A stretch of DNA of 64,000 nucleotides from assembly GCF_036226465.1 (NCBI RefSeq), contig NZ_CP108476.1, forward strand, positions 744,001 to 808,000, in the 5' to 3' direction. Shown here piece by piece: positions 8,789-18,840 of this stretch. The stretch is from Kitasatospora sp. NBC_01250. GTDB lineage: Bacteria > Actinomycetota > Actinomycetes > Streptomycetales > Streptomycetaceae. Position 1 is the first letter of the stretch. Every line of letters begins with the position of its first letter. The translations under genes and the position numbers were made by a program. The notes below the pieces were generated by a model, which did not search any database, was not told where the DNA came from, and saw only the letters and a list, made by a program, of their open reading frames with translations.

Positions 8789-9151
8789 TCACCCCTGCGC
8801 GGCCAGCGCCCCCGCCACGCTGGGGTGGACCGGGAAGACGTCGGCCGCACCGGTCATCTCGAAGAGCCTGGCCACCTGGGCACCGAGCGCGCACAGCTCC
8901 AGGCGCCGGTCCGCGGCGAGCGCCTCCTGCCGGGCCCGCAGCAGCACGTTGAGCCCGGTGGAGTCGCAGAACACCACGCCCGCGAAGTCGATCAGGATCC
9001 GGGACGGCCCCTCCCGGACACAGCCGTCCAGCGCCTCGCGCAGCACCTGCGCACTGTCGTGCTCCAGCTCGCCCGTCAGCACGAGGACCCGGCTGCCGGC
9101 GCGCGCCTCGAGGGCCACGGTCAGCCGGTCCCCACCGTCGTCGTCAGTCAC
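8789..9151 (-). CDS. STAS-domain anti-sigma factor antagonist
   Basis: This 120-residue single STAS domain has the phosphorylation loop FAGVVFCDSTGLNVLLRA (about 59-76). Its Ser next to Asp is the site phosphorylated by RsbW-like kinases. The GTG at 9151 is chosen because GGAGG lies about 7 nt upstream; the ATG six codons earlier overlaps that site. Unphosphorylated STAS proteins bind the switch kinase and free its sigma factor. The divergent gene at 9419 encodes an RsbW-like ATPase, so the two are plausible partners. Confidence 0.88.
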   Translation of the reverse strand: MTDDDGGDRLTVALEARAGSRVLVLTGELEHDSAQVLREALDGCVREGPSRILIDFAGVVFCDSTGLNVLLRARQEALAADRRLELCALGAQVARLFEMTGAADVFPVHPSVAGALAAQG

Positions 9152-9418
9152 CGCCGGCCTCCGTGTCATCGAGTCGCGCCCGGTCGCCGGGAGGCCCGGC
9201 GGCCGGGCGGCGTACCGGGGCATCGCCTGGATCGGCGCGGCGGCGCCGCTGTCGGGTTCCGGCATCGGTCGCCCCCGCTTCTTTTTCACTCTGACACAGC
9301 GCGTCGGCGGATGCGGCTCCTGCCGGCGGCGCCGTGGTGTTTGCGCGGCAGGTCGACGGGCAGGCGCGGCGGCGGAGCGGGCGGCTGCCCGTGGACCGGA
9401 CAGGTCGGAGCGAGTTCC

Positions 9419-9916
9419 ATGCGGGACGGACCGGTGGCGAGGCGGGGCGGCGGCGCCTCGCGGCCACCTGGGGCGGACCGGCGGCTCGGCCTCGGCGACG
9501 CGCAGCCCGGGACGGTGCGCCGCTGCCGAGCCTTCGCCTGGGAGGCGCTGGTCGCGTGGGGCTGGTTGCCGGCCTTCGACGAGGACGGGCAGGCGGCGGC
9601 CGATGACGTGCTGCTGGTGGTCTCCGAGCTGGTCGCCAACGCCTGCCTGCACACGGTCGGCCCCACCGAGCTCGCCCTGTCCCGCCGGCCGGGCGGAGAG
9701 GTGCGGATCGAGGTCGCCGACCCCAGCTCGCGCCGCCCGGTGCCCCGGCTCACCGGACGCACGGGCCGGCCGGGCGGACACGGCCTGCGCATCGTCGGCG
9801 TGGTGGCCCAGCACTGGGGCAGCCTGCCGACCACGGCGGGCAAGCGGGTGTGGGCCGAGATCGCGGCCCCCGGCCCGCGGCAGCCGGAACCAGGCGGACC
9901 GGCCCGCGGGCAGTGA
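9419..9916 (+). CDS. RsbW-like ATP-binding regulatory protein
   Basis: This 165-residue HATPase_c_2 protein has the N-box VVSELVANACLHTVGPTE (about 68-85) and GGHGLRIVGVVAQHWG in the glycine-box region. ATG 9419 follows GGAG at 9407-9410 with 8 nt spacing, and the first 35 residues are low complexity. It is divergent from the STAS gene and 81 bp upstream of the WD40 kinase gene. It may act as an anti-sigma factor or as the kinase of the neighbouring STAS protein. The sigma factor is not in the immediate vicinity. Confidence 0.85.
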   Translation: MRDGPVARRGGGASRPPGADRRLGLGDAQPGTVRRCRAFAWEALVAWGWLPAFDEDGQAAADDVLLVVSELVANACLHTVGPTELALSRRPGGEVRIEVADPSSRRPVPRLTGRTGRPGGHGLRIVGVVAQHWGSLPTTAGKRVWAEIAAPGPRQPEPGGPARGQ

Positions 9917-9997
9917 CGCACAGCGGGTGAACCGACCTCCGGTCGCCGAGCGTCCTCCTCGTCGACGACAGTGGGCGGAGCGGTTCGGGGGGCGACC

Positions 9998-12900
9998 ATG
10001 ACGTGGCAGATCGGTGAGGTGATCGACGGCCGGTACGAGGTCGTCGCCGTGCACGAGTCCGGCGGGATGGGGCTGGTGCACCGGGTCCGGCACCTGCTCT
10101 GGGGATCGGACCTGGCGGTGAAGTCGCCCCGCCCCGAACTCCTGCGCTCCGCGCGGGACCGGGAGCAGTTCACCGCCGAGGCGCAGACCTGGGTGTCGCT
10201 GGGCCTGCACCCGCACGTGTGCGGCTGCCACTACGTGCGCGAGATCGACGGGGTCCCCCGGGTGTTCGCCGAGTACCTCGACGGCGGCAGCCTGCGCGAG
10301 CACATCCGCGACCGGCGCTTGTACCGGGGCACCCCGCAGCAGGCGCAGGCACGCATCCTGGACCTGGCGATCCAGCTCGCCCGGGGACTGCAGCACGCCC
10401 ACGAGCAGGGCCTGGTGCACCAGGACGTGAAGCCGGCCAACGTGCTGCTCGACCGGCAGGGGACGGCGAAGATCACCGACTTCGGCCTGGCCCGGGCCCG
10501 GCCGCTCGCCCCGGACGGCTTCGGCAGCTCGGGCGGGCCCGGCGCCAGCCTGCCGGTGACCTCCGGCGGAATGACGCCGGCCTACGCCTCGCCGGAGCAG
10601 TTCGCGGGTGCTGGACTGGGCCGGCGCACCGACCTCTACAGCTTCGCCGTCTCGGTGCTGGAGATGTTCACCGGCGAGGTGAGCTGGTACGTCGGCCCCG
10701 TCGCGGGCGCGGCGCTGGAGCTGTACCGCAGCCGCCCGCGCCCCGAGGGGCTGCCGGCCATGCCCCCCGGTCTGGCCGACCTGCTGGCGCGCTGCCTGGA
10801 CCACGAGCCGGCCCGGCGCCCGCGCTCCGCGGCCGAGGTGGCGGCCGAACTGGCCCTGGAATACGAGCGGGTGACGGGCGACCGGTACCCCCGGCCCGCC
10901 CCGGTCGCCGCCGACCTGCGCGCCGACGAGCTCAACAACCGGGCGCTGTCGCTGCTGGACCTCGGGCGGTCCGCCGAAGCCGAGCAGGCCTTCGCCGCCG
11001 CGCTGGCGGCCGACCCGCGCCACCTGAACGCCACCTACAACCGGGGCCTGTTCCGGTGGCGGCGCGGTGAGATCACCGACGACGACCTGCTCACCGACCT
11101 GGACGCGCTGCGGGCCGGCACCGGCGACCCCTGGCAGGCCCGGTACCTGCTCTGCCAGGTCCACATGGAGCGCGGCGATCGCGACGGCGCCCGTTCACTG
11201 CTCGACGGCATCGAGGCCGAGCGCCCCGGCGAGCCGGAGATCCGGGCGGCCCGCGAGGCGCTCCGCTCGGGTGAAGCACCGGACAACCGCGCCCTGGACG
11301 TGCGCACCGTCGGCTGGGATTCGCCCTCCACGCTCCGGCTGGAGATCCGGCTGACCCCCGACGACCGGTACGCGGTGACCGCGTACAGCGGCCCCGGCAG
11401 CCCGGGTGAGGCCGTCCGGCTCTGGGACCTGCGGACCGGCCGCATGCTGCGCAGCCTGGAGGGCCTCGGCTCGTGGGTGAACAGCCTCGACATCAGCGCG
11501 GACGGACGCTTCGCGGTCTCGGTCGGCCCCGACAACGACGTCCGGTTCTGGGACCTGACCACCGGCCAGTGCCTGCGGAGCTTCACGCCGCCGGGCACCC
11601 AGCGGTTCCACCACGTGCAATCGCTGCGGCTGGACCCCGGCGCGCGGACGGCGGCGGCGATCGTCGAAGGCCGGCTCTGCGTCTGGGAGTTCCCCAGCGG
11701 GAGACCCAGGTGGCAGCTCGGCCCGGCCCCGGACCACCGCTCCGGCGACTTCCGCCTGCTCGAACTGAGCGCGGACGGCGGCCTGGCGCTGGTCAGCAAC
11801 CGTGAGCGCGGCACCACGCAGCTGTGGGACCTGCACCGCGGTCGCCTCCGGCTCGACCTGCCGGTCGAGGGCTACCCGACCGCGATCTGGCTGAGCCCGG
11901 ACGGACGCACCGCCGCCACCGCCACCACCGGGCTGACGATCCAGCTGTGGGACCTGCGCGAGGGCCGGTGCGTCCGCACGGTCACCGCGCCTGTCGCCGC
12001 GGTCAGGTCACTGTCGCTCAGCGGCGAGGGGCGGTACGCGGTCACGGGCGGCGAGGACGGCACCGTTCGCCTGTGGGACCTCGCGCTCCACCGCTGCCTG
12101 CGGACCTTCCAGGGGCACGGGAAGCAGGTCGCGGCCGTCCACATCGCTGCCGACGCCCGCACGGCGCTGTCCGCGGGCGAGGACGACACGGCCCGCTGGT
12201 GGCAGCTGACCCCCGCCCTGCGCCACCGCGCCCCGATGCAGGTCAGCCGCCCGCGCCGGCACGCCGAACTGGACCGGCACGACGGCGAGGTGCGGGCCCT
12301 GCTGGCCCAGGCGCAGCAGGCGAGCGCCGAACGCCGCTACGGCGCCGCGCTCGACCTGCTCACCCGGGCCCGGATCGTCCCCGGCTTCGAACGGGCGCCG
12401 GCGGTGCTCGCCGCCTGGCGGGAGCTGGGCCGCGCCACGCCCCGTGTCGGTCTGCGGGGCGCCTGGCAGGTGCGCGTGCTCGCCGGGCAGAGCGCCCCGC
12501 ACGTGTACTCGGTGGCAATCTCCGCGGACGGCGGGCTCGGGGTGTCCGGCAGCGGCGCCGGCCCGGTGCGGCTGTGGGACCTCACCGCCGGCACCCGTCT
12601 GCCGGATCTGCCCATGAGCCTGGTGAACGCCGTCGCCCTGAGCGCCGACGGCCGGCGGGCGATCGCCGGCGGCGGTGGCAGCTTCCAGGTCTGGGAGGTG
12701 GCCGGCGGTCGGCAGCTGAGCTGGACCGACACCTTCGGGCGTGACCCCAGGTCGAGCACCGGCGCGTCCGGCTCCCCGGCGTCGGTGAGCTACAGCGCCG
12801 ACGGCCGGCTCGCCCTGGCCGTCAGCCGCGACCACGCGCTGCGCCTGTGGAACCTGGACAGCGGCCGTTGCCTGCGGGTGCTGACCGGGCACCCCGCACA

Positions 12901-13402
12901 CCCGAGGTCGGTCCAGCTCAGCCCCGACGGAAAGCGGGCCGTCTGCGGCGGGAGCGGTGGCGAGATCCTGCTCTGGCGACGGACCGACGCCGAGCCGCTG
13001 CGCCTGACCCACCCGGTGGTCGGCCCGGTCGGCACGGTGGGCTCGGTCTGCCTGAGCGCCGACGGCCGGTACCTGCTCTCCAGCGGGCGGTACGGGGACC
13101 GCACGCTGCGCCTGTGGGACGCCGCCACCGGGGAGTTCCTGCGGGCGTTCGAGGAGCAGCCCGCCGAGTCGATGGTCGTCCGCCTCACCGCCGACGGCAG
13201 CTTCGCGGTCTCCGGCGGCCACGACAACGCCGTCCGGATCTGGGACACCCGCACCGGCCGCTGCCTGCAGGTCCTCGAAGGCCACGGCCGCGAGGTGTGG
13301 AGCCTGGCGCTGACCCCGGACGCGCGGTTCGTGCTGTCCGGCAGCGCCGATGGCACGATGCGTCTGTGGGAGCTCGACTGGGAACTCTCCGCCACCTCCT
13401 GA
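9998..13402 (+). CDS. Ser/Thr protein kinase with TPR-like and two WD40 propeller regions
   Basis: This 1134-residue cytosolic protein starts at ATG 9998, with a G-rich site 5 nt upstream. The kinase domain (about 7-285) has the Gly loop ESGGMGLV, Lys in DLAVKSP, catalytic loop HQDVKPANVLLD, DFGLARAR, and TPAYASPEQ in the activation segment. The catalytic loop has Gln where HRD kinases have Arg, so activation-loop control may differ, but the catalytic Asp and Asn remain. A TPR-like segment (about 308-410) precedes a first WD40 block (about 440-745). A second helical segment (about 750-820) separates it from another WD40 block (about 825-1130). Each block repeats LWDL or RIWD motifs spaced about 40-45 residues apart. 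No TM helix is present. It probably uses the propellers as a protein-binding scaffold; the targets are unknown. Confidence 0.92.
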   Translation: MTWQIGEVIDGRYEVVAVHESGGMGLVHRVRHLLWGSDLAVKSPRPELLRSARDREQFTAEAQTWVSLGLHPHVCGCHYVREIDGVPRVFAEYLDGGSLREHIRDRRLYRGTPQQAQARILDLAIQLARGLQHAHEQGLVHQDVKPANVLLDRQGTAKITDFGLARARPLAPDGFGSSGGPGASLPVTSGGMTPAYASPEQFAGAGLGRRTDLYSFAVSVLEMFTGEVSWYVGPVAGAALELYRSRPRPEGLPAMPPGLADLLARCLDHEPARRPRSAAEVAAELALEYERVTGDRYPRPAPVAADLRADELNNRALSLLDLGRSAEAEQAFAAALAADPRHLNATYNRGLFRWRRGEITDDDLLTDLDALRAGTGDPWQARYLLCQVHMERGDRDGARSLLDGIEAERPGEPEIRAAREALRSGEAPDNRALDVRTVGWDSPSTLRLEIRLTPDDRYAVTAYSGPGSPGEAVRLWDLRTGRMLRSLEGLGSWVNSLDISADGRFAVSVGPDNDVRFWDLTTGQCLRSFTPPGTQRFHHVQSLRLDPGARTAAAIVEGRLCVWEFPSGRPRWQLGPAPDHRSGDFRLLELSADGGLALVSNRERGTTQLWDLHRGRLRLDLPVEGYPTAIWLSPDGRTAATATTGLTIQLWDLREGRCVRTVTAPVAAVRSLSLSGEGRYAVTGGEDGTVRLWDLALHRCLRTFQGHGKQVAAVHIAADARTALSAGEDDTARWWQLTPALRHRAPMQVSRPRRHAELDRHDGEVRALLAQAQQASAERRYGAALDLLTRARIVPGFERAPAVLAAWRELGRATPRVGLRGAWQVRVLAGQSAPHVYSVAISADGGLGVSGSGAGPVRLWDLTAGTRLPDLPMSLVNAVALSADGRRAIAGGGGSFQVWEVAGGRQLSWTDTFGRDPRSSTGASGSPASVSYSADGRLALAVSRDHALRLWNLDSGRCLRVLTGHPAHPRSVQLSPDGKRAVCGGSGGEILLWRRTDAEPLRLTHPVVGPVGTVGSVCLSADGRYLLSSGRYGDRTLRLWDAATGEFLRAFEEQPAESMVVRLTADGSFAVSGGHDNAVRIWDTRTGRCLQVLEGHGREVWSLALTPDARFVLSGSADGTMRLWELDWELSATS

Positions 13403-13441
13403 CCCTGCGTCATCTCCACCGAACCAGCACCGAGGAGCCCC

Positions 13442-14350
13442 GTGATCCTGCACACCCGCACCACGCCCGCCGAGCGCCGCCGGGCGCTGCGTGAACGCCT
13501 GGCCACCGGGCGCCTGTTGGCGATGCCCGGTGCCATCAACCCGTTGTCGGCCCGGCTCATCCAGGACACCGGTTTCGAGGCCGCCTACCTCTCCGGCGCC
13601 GCCATGGCCGCCGATCTGGGCCTGCCCGACATCGGCCTGACCACCGCCACCGAGGTCGCCGCCCGTGCCCAGCAGACCACCCGGGCCACCGACCTGCCCG
13701 TCCTCATCGACGCCGACACCGGCTTCGGCGAGCCGATGAACGCCGCCCGCACCGTCCAACTCATGGAGGACGCCGGCCTGGCCGGGCTGCACCTGGAGGA
13801 CCAGGTCAACCCCAAGCGCTGCGGCCACCTCGACGGCAAGGCGGTCGTCCCCCGCGAAGAGATGACCCGCCGCCTGCGCGCCGCCGTCGAGGCCCGCCGC
13901 GACCCCGACTTCCTGCTGATGGCCCGCACCGACGCCCGCGCGGTCGAGGGCCTGCCCGCCGCCATCGACCGCGCCAAGGCCTACGTCGACGCCGGCGCCG
14001 ATGCCGTCTTCCCCGAAGCCCTCGCCGACGAGGCCGAGTTCGCCGCCTTCCGCAAAGCCGTCGACGTCCCGCTGCTCGCCAACATGACCGAGTTCGGCAA
14101 AGGCCCCCTGCTCGACGCCCGCACCCTGCAGGACCTCGGCTACGACATCGCCCTCTACCCGGTCACCCTGCTGCGCCTGGCCATGGGCGCCGTCGAGGAC
14201 GGACTGCGCACCCTCGCCGCCGAAGGCACCCAGGCCTCCCTGCTGCCCCGCATGCAGACCCGATCCCGCCTCTACGACCTCCTCGGCTACCAGGAGTACA
14301 CCGCGTTCGACACCTCCGTCTTCGACTTCACCCTCCCGCCCGGCACCTGA
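13442..14350 (+). CDS. prpB: 2-methylisocitrate lyase (isocitrate lyase/PEP mutase superfamily)
   Basis: This 302-residue protein begins at GTG 13442, 5 nt after GAGGAG. The catalytic motif KRCGH (about 123-127) is the signature of methylisocitrate and isocitrate lyases. IDADTGFGEP (about 90-99) supplies Mg2+-binding acidic residues. The short length fits PrpB rather than isocitrate lyase (about 430). It should cleave 2-methylisocitrate to pyruvate and succinate in the methylcitrate cycle for propionyl-CoA. The other cycle genes (prpC, prpD) are absent from the window, so this copy stands alone. A related PEP-mutase-family lyase cannot be fully excluded. Confidence 0.85.
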   Translation: MILHTRTTPAERRRALRERLATGRLLAMPGAINPLSARLIQDTGFEAAYLSGAAMAADLGLPDIGLTTATEVAARAQQTTRATDLPVLIDADTGFGEPMNAARTVQLMEDAGLAGLHLEDQVNPKRCGHLDGKAVVPREEMTRRLRAAVEARRDPDFLLMARTDARAVEGLPAAIDRAKAYVDAGADAVFPEALADEAEFAAFRKAVDVPLLANMTEFGKGPLLDARTLQDLGYDIALYPVTLLRLAMGAVEDGLRTLAAEGTQASLLPRMQTRSRLYDLLGYQEYTAFDTSVFDFTLPPGT

Positions 14351-14389
14351 CACACCGCGGCCGGCGCCCGGGCTCCCGCCAGGGCCGTC

Positions 14390-16018
14390 TCAGGCCGGGG
14401 CGAAGGTCCGGCGCAGGTGCGCGGCGAGGAGCTGCGGGGTGGCGGGGCCCAAGCGTGCGCCGAGGTAGCCGTCGGGACGGACGACGAACGCCTCGCCCGC
14501 GCGCGGGGCGTAGCCGGCCCGGAACGCACCGGCGCCGTCCGCCGCGCGCGGCAGGCGCAGTCCCGCGGGCCGGGTGTCGGGCGCGTGGATCACGTAGCTG
14601 TCCAGCAGGCCGTGCGCCGCCCGGTCGGCCGCGGCGGCGCAGGCGTGCAGGAGTTCGGCGGAGGTGTCGGGCCCGGCGTACAGCAGCAGGGTGTGGCACG
14701 GGCCGCGCAGCAGGTCGAAGAGGCGGTGCGGATAGGCCGCGAGGTCGCGCAGCAGGCCGGCGCAGTCGGGCGCGCGGTCGCCCGGGGCCGGTCCGCCGGG
14801 GTGCTGCGCGCCCGCGGCGGCGGGCTCGGTCAGCGGACTGTCGGGGTAGCCGACCAGGAGCTGGGCCTCGCGCAGCAGCAGCGTGGCGCGGTCCTGCGGG
14901 TCGGACTCGATGCCCGCCCGGGCGTGCCGCACCGTCCGCCCGACGACCTCCTCGCCCACCGGGTGGCGCTCGGCGTGGTAGCTGTCGAGCAGGTCCTCGG
15001 CCGCGATGCCGCGCACGTCCAGGGCCAGCTTCCACGCCAGGTTGACGGCGTCCTGCACCCCGGTGTTCATCCCCTGGGCGCCGGTGGGCGGGTGGATGTG
15101 GGCGGCGTCCCCCGCCACGAACAGGCGCCCGGCGCGGTAGCGGTCGACCAGCCGGTGGCTGATCCGGAAGGTCGAGGACCAGCGCAGCGCCGAGGCGGTG
15201 GTGGGCTGCGGGGCGAGCCGGTCGAGGACGGCCTGGATGTGCCGCAGCTCCGGTTCGCGACCGCGCTCCAGACCGTGCACCACGCCGTCCCCGTCGTTCC
15301 CCGGGCCGTGGGCCAGTTCCGGCGGAACCATCATCGACATCCGGTACCGGCGCTCGCCCGGGAGCGGGATGCACACCAGCAGGTCGTCCACGGCGCCGTC
15401 GCCGTCGTGGTGGACGGCGCGCACGGTGTATCCGGTGGGCAGGTCCCAGTCCACCTCGACGTCCCCGAGCATGTACTGCTCGGGGAAGGCGTCGCCCTCG
15501 AAGCTCAGTGCGGCGGCGCGCCGGACCAGGCTGTGGGCGCCGTCGCAGCCCACCACGTGGCGGGCCCGGAGCTGCTCGGTACCCTGCGCGGTGCTCAGCT
15601 CGGCCCGGACCAGGTCGGCCTCCTGCGCGAGGGCCCGCAGCTCGGTACCGCGCTCCACCATGGTGCCGAACCGCGCCAGGTGCCGGGTCAGCAGCCACTC
15701 GGTCGTGTACTGGGGCAGCGCGGCGAAGCCGTACGGGACCTCCGGCGGCAGCACGAGGTCCAGCCGCGGGCCCGGGTGCCCGTCGGCGAACTGCAGCTGG
15801 CCGCGCAGCGGCAGCGCCTCGTCCAGCGCCTCGCGGACCAGCCCCATCGCGTCCCACAGCTCCAGGGTGCGGGGCTGCACACCGACCGCCTTGGCGAACC
15901 GCTGTGGCGCGGCCAGCCTGTCGACGATCCGGCATTCGACGCCGTGCCGCCGTAACTCCGCGGCCATGGTCAGTCCGACCGGTCCGGCCCCCACGACCAG
16001 GACATCGACATCGGTCAT
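14390..16018 (-). CDS. FAD-dependent aromatic hydroxylase (class A flavoprotein monooxygenase)
   Basis: This 542-residue protein starts at ATG 16018 with GAGGAG about 8 nt upstream. It shows the three class A fingerprints: GAGPVGLTMAAEL (about 9-21), the DG motif GCDGAHSLVRR (about 160), and the GD motif FVAGDAAHIHPPTGAQG (about 300). The extended C-terminal part (about 400-540) matches the thioredoxin-like domain of phenol-hydroxylase-like and polyketide hydroxylases. It would use NAD(P)H and O2 to hydroxylate an aromatic or polyketide substrate, or a rifamycin-type drug. No biosynthetic gene is adjacent to identify the substrate. It is convergent with prpB. Confidence 0.88.
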   Translation of the reverse strand: MTDVDVLVVGAGPVGLTMAAELRRHGVECRIVDRLAAPQRFAKAVGVQPRTLELWDAMGLVREALDEALPLRGQLQFADGHPGPRLDLVLPPEVPYGFAALPQYTTEWLLTRHLARFGTMVERGTELRALAQEADLVRAELSTAQGTEQLRARHVVGCDGAHSLVRRAAALSFEGDAFPEQYMLGDVEVDWDLPTGYTVRAVHHDGDGAVDDLLVCIPLPGERRYRMSMMVPPELAHGPGNDGDGVVHGLERGREPELRHIQAVLDRLAPQPTTASALRWSSTFRISHRLVDRYRAGRLFVAGDAAHIHPPTGAQGMNTGVQDAVNLAWKLALDVRGIAAEDLLDSYHAERHPVGEEVVGRTVRHARAGIESDPQDRATLLLREAQLLVGYPDSPLTEPAAAGAQHPGGPAPGDRAPDCAGLLRDLAAYPHRLFDLLRGPCHTLLLYAGPDTSAELLHACAAAADRAAHGLLDSYVIHAPDTRPAGLRLPRAADGAGAFRAGYAPRAGEAFVVRPDGYLGARLGPATPQLLAAHLRRTFAPA

Positions 16019-16186
16019 GATCCGGTCTCCTCGGCTGGGTCGCACTGCGCGCCTGGCAGGGCGGGCGGCCGGAGGGAGCGGCCGGGGACCACCGCTCCTT
16101 CCAGCCTCCCGCGCCCACCGCCACTGCGCACGTCCTCGTGCCGACGCCGGCGGTGGACCGGGCAGGCCTCTCACCTCAGGGCCCGG

Positions 16187-18052
16187 TCAGCGCGGGTGCA
16201 CCTCCAGGAAGGCGCGGACCGCGGACTCCAGGGCGCCCTCGATCCAGGCGGGCTTGAGGCTGGTGTGCTCGCCGGCGAAGTGGACCCGGCCCTCGACGGT
16301 GCGCGAGGCGGGGTGCAGCTCGTGCAGCTGGCCGGGGGTGAAGATGACGGCCTCGCCCAGCGCGTAGCGGGCCCGGGCCCACGACTGCGTGGCGCCGACC
16401 CCGGTGAACTCGGTGCGGACCTTGGGCCCGTAGAGCTTCTCCATGTCGTTGAGGGCGAACGCGTACCGCTCGCCGGGGGTGAGCGAGTCCCAGCGCATGG
16501 CGTCGTCGGACCAGGTGTAGGCCGCCAGCACGACCCCGCCGCGCGAACCGGCCGGGGAGTGCGAGGGGAAGTAGGTGAAGCGGCTCGCGCTGTCCGAGAC
16601 GCAGCCGCCGCCGGTGGCGCCGGTCGGCCCCTCCTCCCAGAAGCGGGTCTTGAACTCCAGCAGCACCTTGGTCGCCGAGTCGTAGTGCAACTCGTTGACG
16701 GCGCGGCGCTTCTGGTACGACATCAGCGGCTCGACCGAGCAGAACCGCAGGGCGCTGAACGGGACGGTGACGATCGCGTAGTCGCCCTCGAAGGTCTCCG
16801 TCGGCGTGGTCGGCGCACCGTCGCAGGACTCCTCGGTGCCGCTCTCGGCGGTGGTCTCGATCCGCACCCCGGCCGCGGTCTGCACCAGCCGGGTCATCCG
16901 GCGCCCCAGCCGCAGCTCGTTGCGCAGCCCGCTCGCCAGCGCCTCGGTCAGCACGTCGGTGCCGCCCTCCAGCTCCCAGTAGCGGTTGGTGGGGCTGATC
17001 ACGGCGTGGTCGATCAGGGTGGGGATCAGCGAGTAGTGCAGCCGCGAGGTCATGTTCTCCAGCGTGCCGACGGCCTGGATCGTGGCGAGGTCCAGGCCGG
17101 CCTGCTCGACCAGGTAGCGGTGCGTGGAGTAGCCGTCGTAGCGCTGGAAGACGCGGGCCCAGCCGTCGAGTTGGTCGCCGATCGGGCCGTCGGGCACGGT
17201 GACGTCCGCGAACGCCTTGGTGACCGCGTCGGTGGTGGTGCTGTCGAGGGCGGTGCCGAAGGTGGCGTTGACCCTGCGGGGCGACTGCGCGTAGGAGGCG
17301 CGCGAGGTCTGGGTGCCGTTGACGGCGATCCCGGTGCGCAGGGTGGCGGCCGGCGGGCGGAACGAGCCGTCGTCCTGGCCGTTGCTCCAGGTCTCGCCGG
17401 TGAACGAGCGGTACACCACCGGTGGCACCGCTCCGGTGGGCTCGGCGCCCGGCGCCACGTCGGTGTTGTAGAAGAGCCGGCGCTTGAGGCCGAGCTTGTC
17501 GGCCAGCGCCAGGACCAGGGGGTGGAAGTCGGGCAGCCGCATCGCTCCGGCCTCGGCATGCAGGTTCGGGTCGGCGAAGATCCCGCGGAAGGTCTTGACC
17601 CGGCCGCCCACCCGGCTGCCGTTCGCCTCGATGACCACCACCTCGTGCCCGGCCTGCTTGAGCAGGTGGGCGGCCGTCATACCGGCCACGCCCGCGCCCA
17701 CGATCAGCACCTTCTTGCGCGGTGCGCGGGGCGGCAGCTTCTCGTCGATCAGGATCCGCAGGTAGGAGAGCTTGAGGTCCTCCTGTTCGTCGTCGCTGAC
17801 CAACAGCATCTTCCGGGCCAGATCCCGGCTCTGCGCCTCGTCGGCGCCGCCCCCGCTGCCGGCACCCGGCACGGGGGCGGCCGGGGTGGCGGCGGGCGCG
17901 GCGGCCGGGGCGGCGGCGGCGACCGCGCGGTGGGCGAGACCGGTCACACCGGCCATCGCGGCGACACCGGCCGCCGAACCGACCAGGGCGCGCCGGGAGA
18001 CCCCGGTGCGCTCGTCGGCGGGCAACTGCTGTCCGTTGAAAGGCTGATCCAC
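16187..18052 (-). CDS. Tat-exported flavin L-amino-acid oxidase (amine oxidase family)
   Basis: This 621-residue protein starts at GTG 18052 with AGGAG 6 nt upstream. A twin-arginine signal (SRRALVG at 19-25, then a hydrophobic Ala-rich stretch) implies export of a folded, FAD-loaded enzyme. The mature N-terminus ([20 protein letters not shown]) and the dinucleotide site [14 protein letters not shown] (about 112-125), with [13 protein letters not shown] following, match streptomycete L-amino-acid/L-glutamate oxidases. [16 protein letters not shown] and [16 protein letters not shown] near the C-terminus complete the flavin site. It should oxidise an L-amino acid to a keto acid, NH3 and H2O2 outside the cell. 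The preferred amino acid is not readable from the sequence. Confidence 0.88.
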   Translation of the reverse strand: MDQPFNGQQLPADERTGVSRRALVGSAAGVAAMAGVTGLAHRAVAAAAPAAAPAATPAAPVPGAGSGGGADEAQSRDLARKMLLVSDDEQEDLKLSYLRILIDEKLPPRAPRKKVLIVGAGVAGMTAAHLLKQAGHEVVVIEANGSRVGGRVKTFRGIFADPNLHAEAGAMRLPDFHPLVLALADKLGLKRRLFYNTDVAPGAEPTGAVPPVVYRSFTGETWSNGQDDGSFRPPAATLRTGIAVNGTQTSRASYAQSPRRVNATFGTALDSTTTDAVTKAFADVTVPDGPIGDQLDGWARVFQRYDGYSTHRYLVEQAGLDLATIQAVGTLENMTSRLHYSLIPTLIDHAVISPTNRYWELEGGTDVLTEALASGLRNELRLGRRMTRLVQTAAGVRIETTAESGTEESCDGAPTTPTETFEGDYAIVTVPFSALRFCSVEPLMSYQKRRAVNELHYDSATKVLLEFKTRFWEEGPTGATGGGCVSDSASRFTYFPSHSPAGSRGGVVLAAYTWSDDAMRWDSLTPGERYAFALNDMEKLYGPKVRTEFTGVGATQSWARARYALGEAVIFTPGQLHELHPASRTVEGRVHFAGEHTSLKPAWIEGALESAVRAFLEVHPR

Positions 18053-18171
18053 AGGAACTCCTGAGTCGGGGACACCAACACCCGACGCAACTCATTCGGC
18101 GGATCAAGGACACGAGAAGTCGAAGCCGTTCACCCGGACGTGCACAACCGATGCCGCTGTGTTTCGGGTCG

Positions 18172-18780
18172 TCAGTCCTCGGGCAACGCCCGCGGCCCGG
18201 CCTTCAGCCCGTCCAACGTGAGGTCGAGAAGACGTTCGGCCTGCTCCCGCTGCCCGGGCCCGGCGGAGGTGAGGGCGATGCCGGCGAGGGCGGCGAACAT
18301 GTCGGTCGCACCGATGTCGGACCGGATCGCACCGGCCGCGATGGCGGCGTCCATCAGCGCGGCGAGGGCGCTCTGGATCAGCTCGTGGCTGTCGGCATAG
18401 GGGTTGCCGCCCGAGGCGACGACGGCCCGCAGGGCCTCGGCCATGCCGAGCTTGGCGGTGGCGTAGTCGATGAAGCGACGGGTCCACACCCGCAGGGCCT
18501 GGGCCGGCGGCATCGCCGCGAGGAGCTCGGGGACGGCGTCGCACAGCCGGGCCACCTCGTTGCGGTAGGCCGCCTCGATCAGGGCCTCCCGGGTCGGGAA
18601 GTTGCGGTAGAGGGTGCCGGTGCCCACGCCCGCCTCCCTGGCGATGCGTTCGAAGTGGGCGTCGAGGCCCTCCTCGGTGAACACCCGCACCGCGGCGGCC
18701 AGGATCTTCTCCCGGTTGCGCTGCGCGTCGGCCCGCAGCGGGCGTCCCGCGCCCGGGGTCATCGGCACGTCTGGGGTCAT
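18172..18780 (-). CDS. TetR-family repressor divergent from an SDR gene
   Basis: This 202-residue protein has an N-terminal HTH: REKILAAAVRVFTEEG, then AREAGVGTGTLYRNFPTREALIEA (about 24-72). A helical ligand-binding domain follows. ATG 18780 has an AGGAGAGG-type site upstream; an alternative ATG lies six codons in. The gene is divergent from the short-chain dehydrogenase at 18916, and two similar palindromes fill the space between them. Autoregulation and repression of the SDR gene are therefore likely. The inducer is unknown. Confidence 0.88.
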   Translation of the reverse strand: MTPDVPMTPGAGRPLRADAQRNREKILAAAVRVFTEEGLDAHFERIAREAGVGTGTLYRNFPTREALIEAAYRNEVARLCDAVPELLAAMPPAQALRVWTRRFIDYATAKLGMAEALRAVVASGGNPYADSHELIQSALAALMDAAIAAGAIRSDIGATDMFAALAGIALTSAGPGQREQAERLLDLTLDGLKAGPRALPED

Positions 18781-18808
18781 CGGTGGCCCTCTCCTCTTCG
18801 CTCCATTG

Positions 18809-18832
18809 CTAAGTGGAGGCGCCGCCAGTTAG
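18809..18832. promoter_or_regulatory. TetR operator O1 (palindrome)
   Basis: The core AAGTGGAGGCGCCGCCAGTT (18811-18830) is flanked by CT and AG. The full 24 bp are palindromic around GGCGCC, except for two mismatched pairs. This is the size and form of a TetR-family operator. It lies between the repressor start (18780) and the SDR start (18916). Confidence 0.7.
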
Positions 18833-18840
18833 CCTGGATG

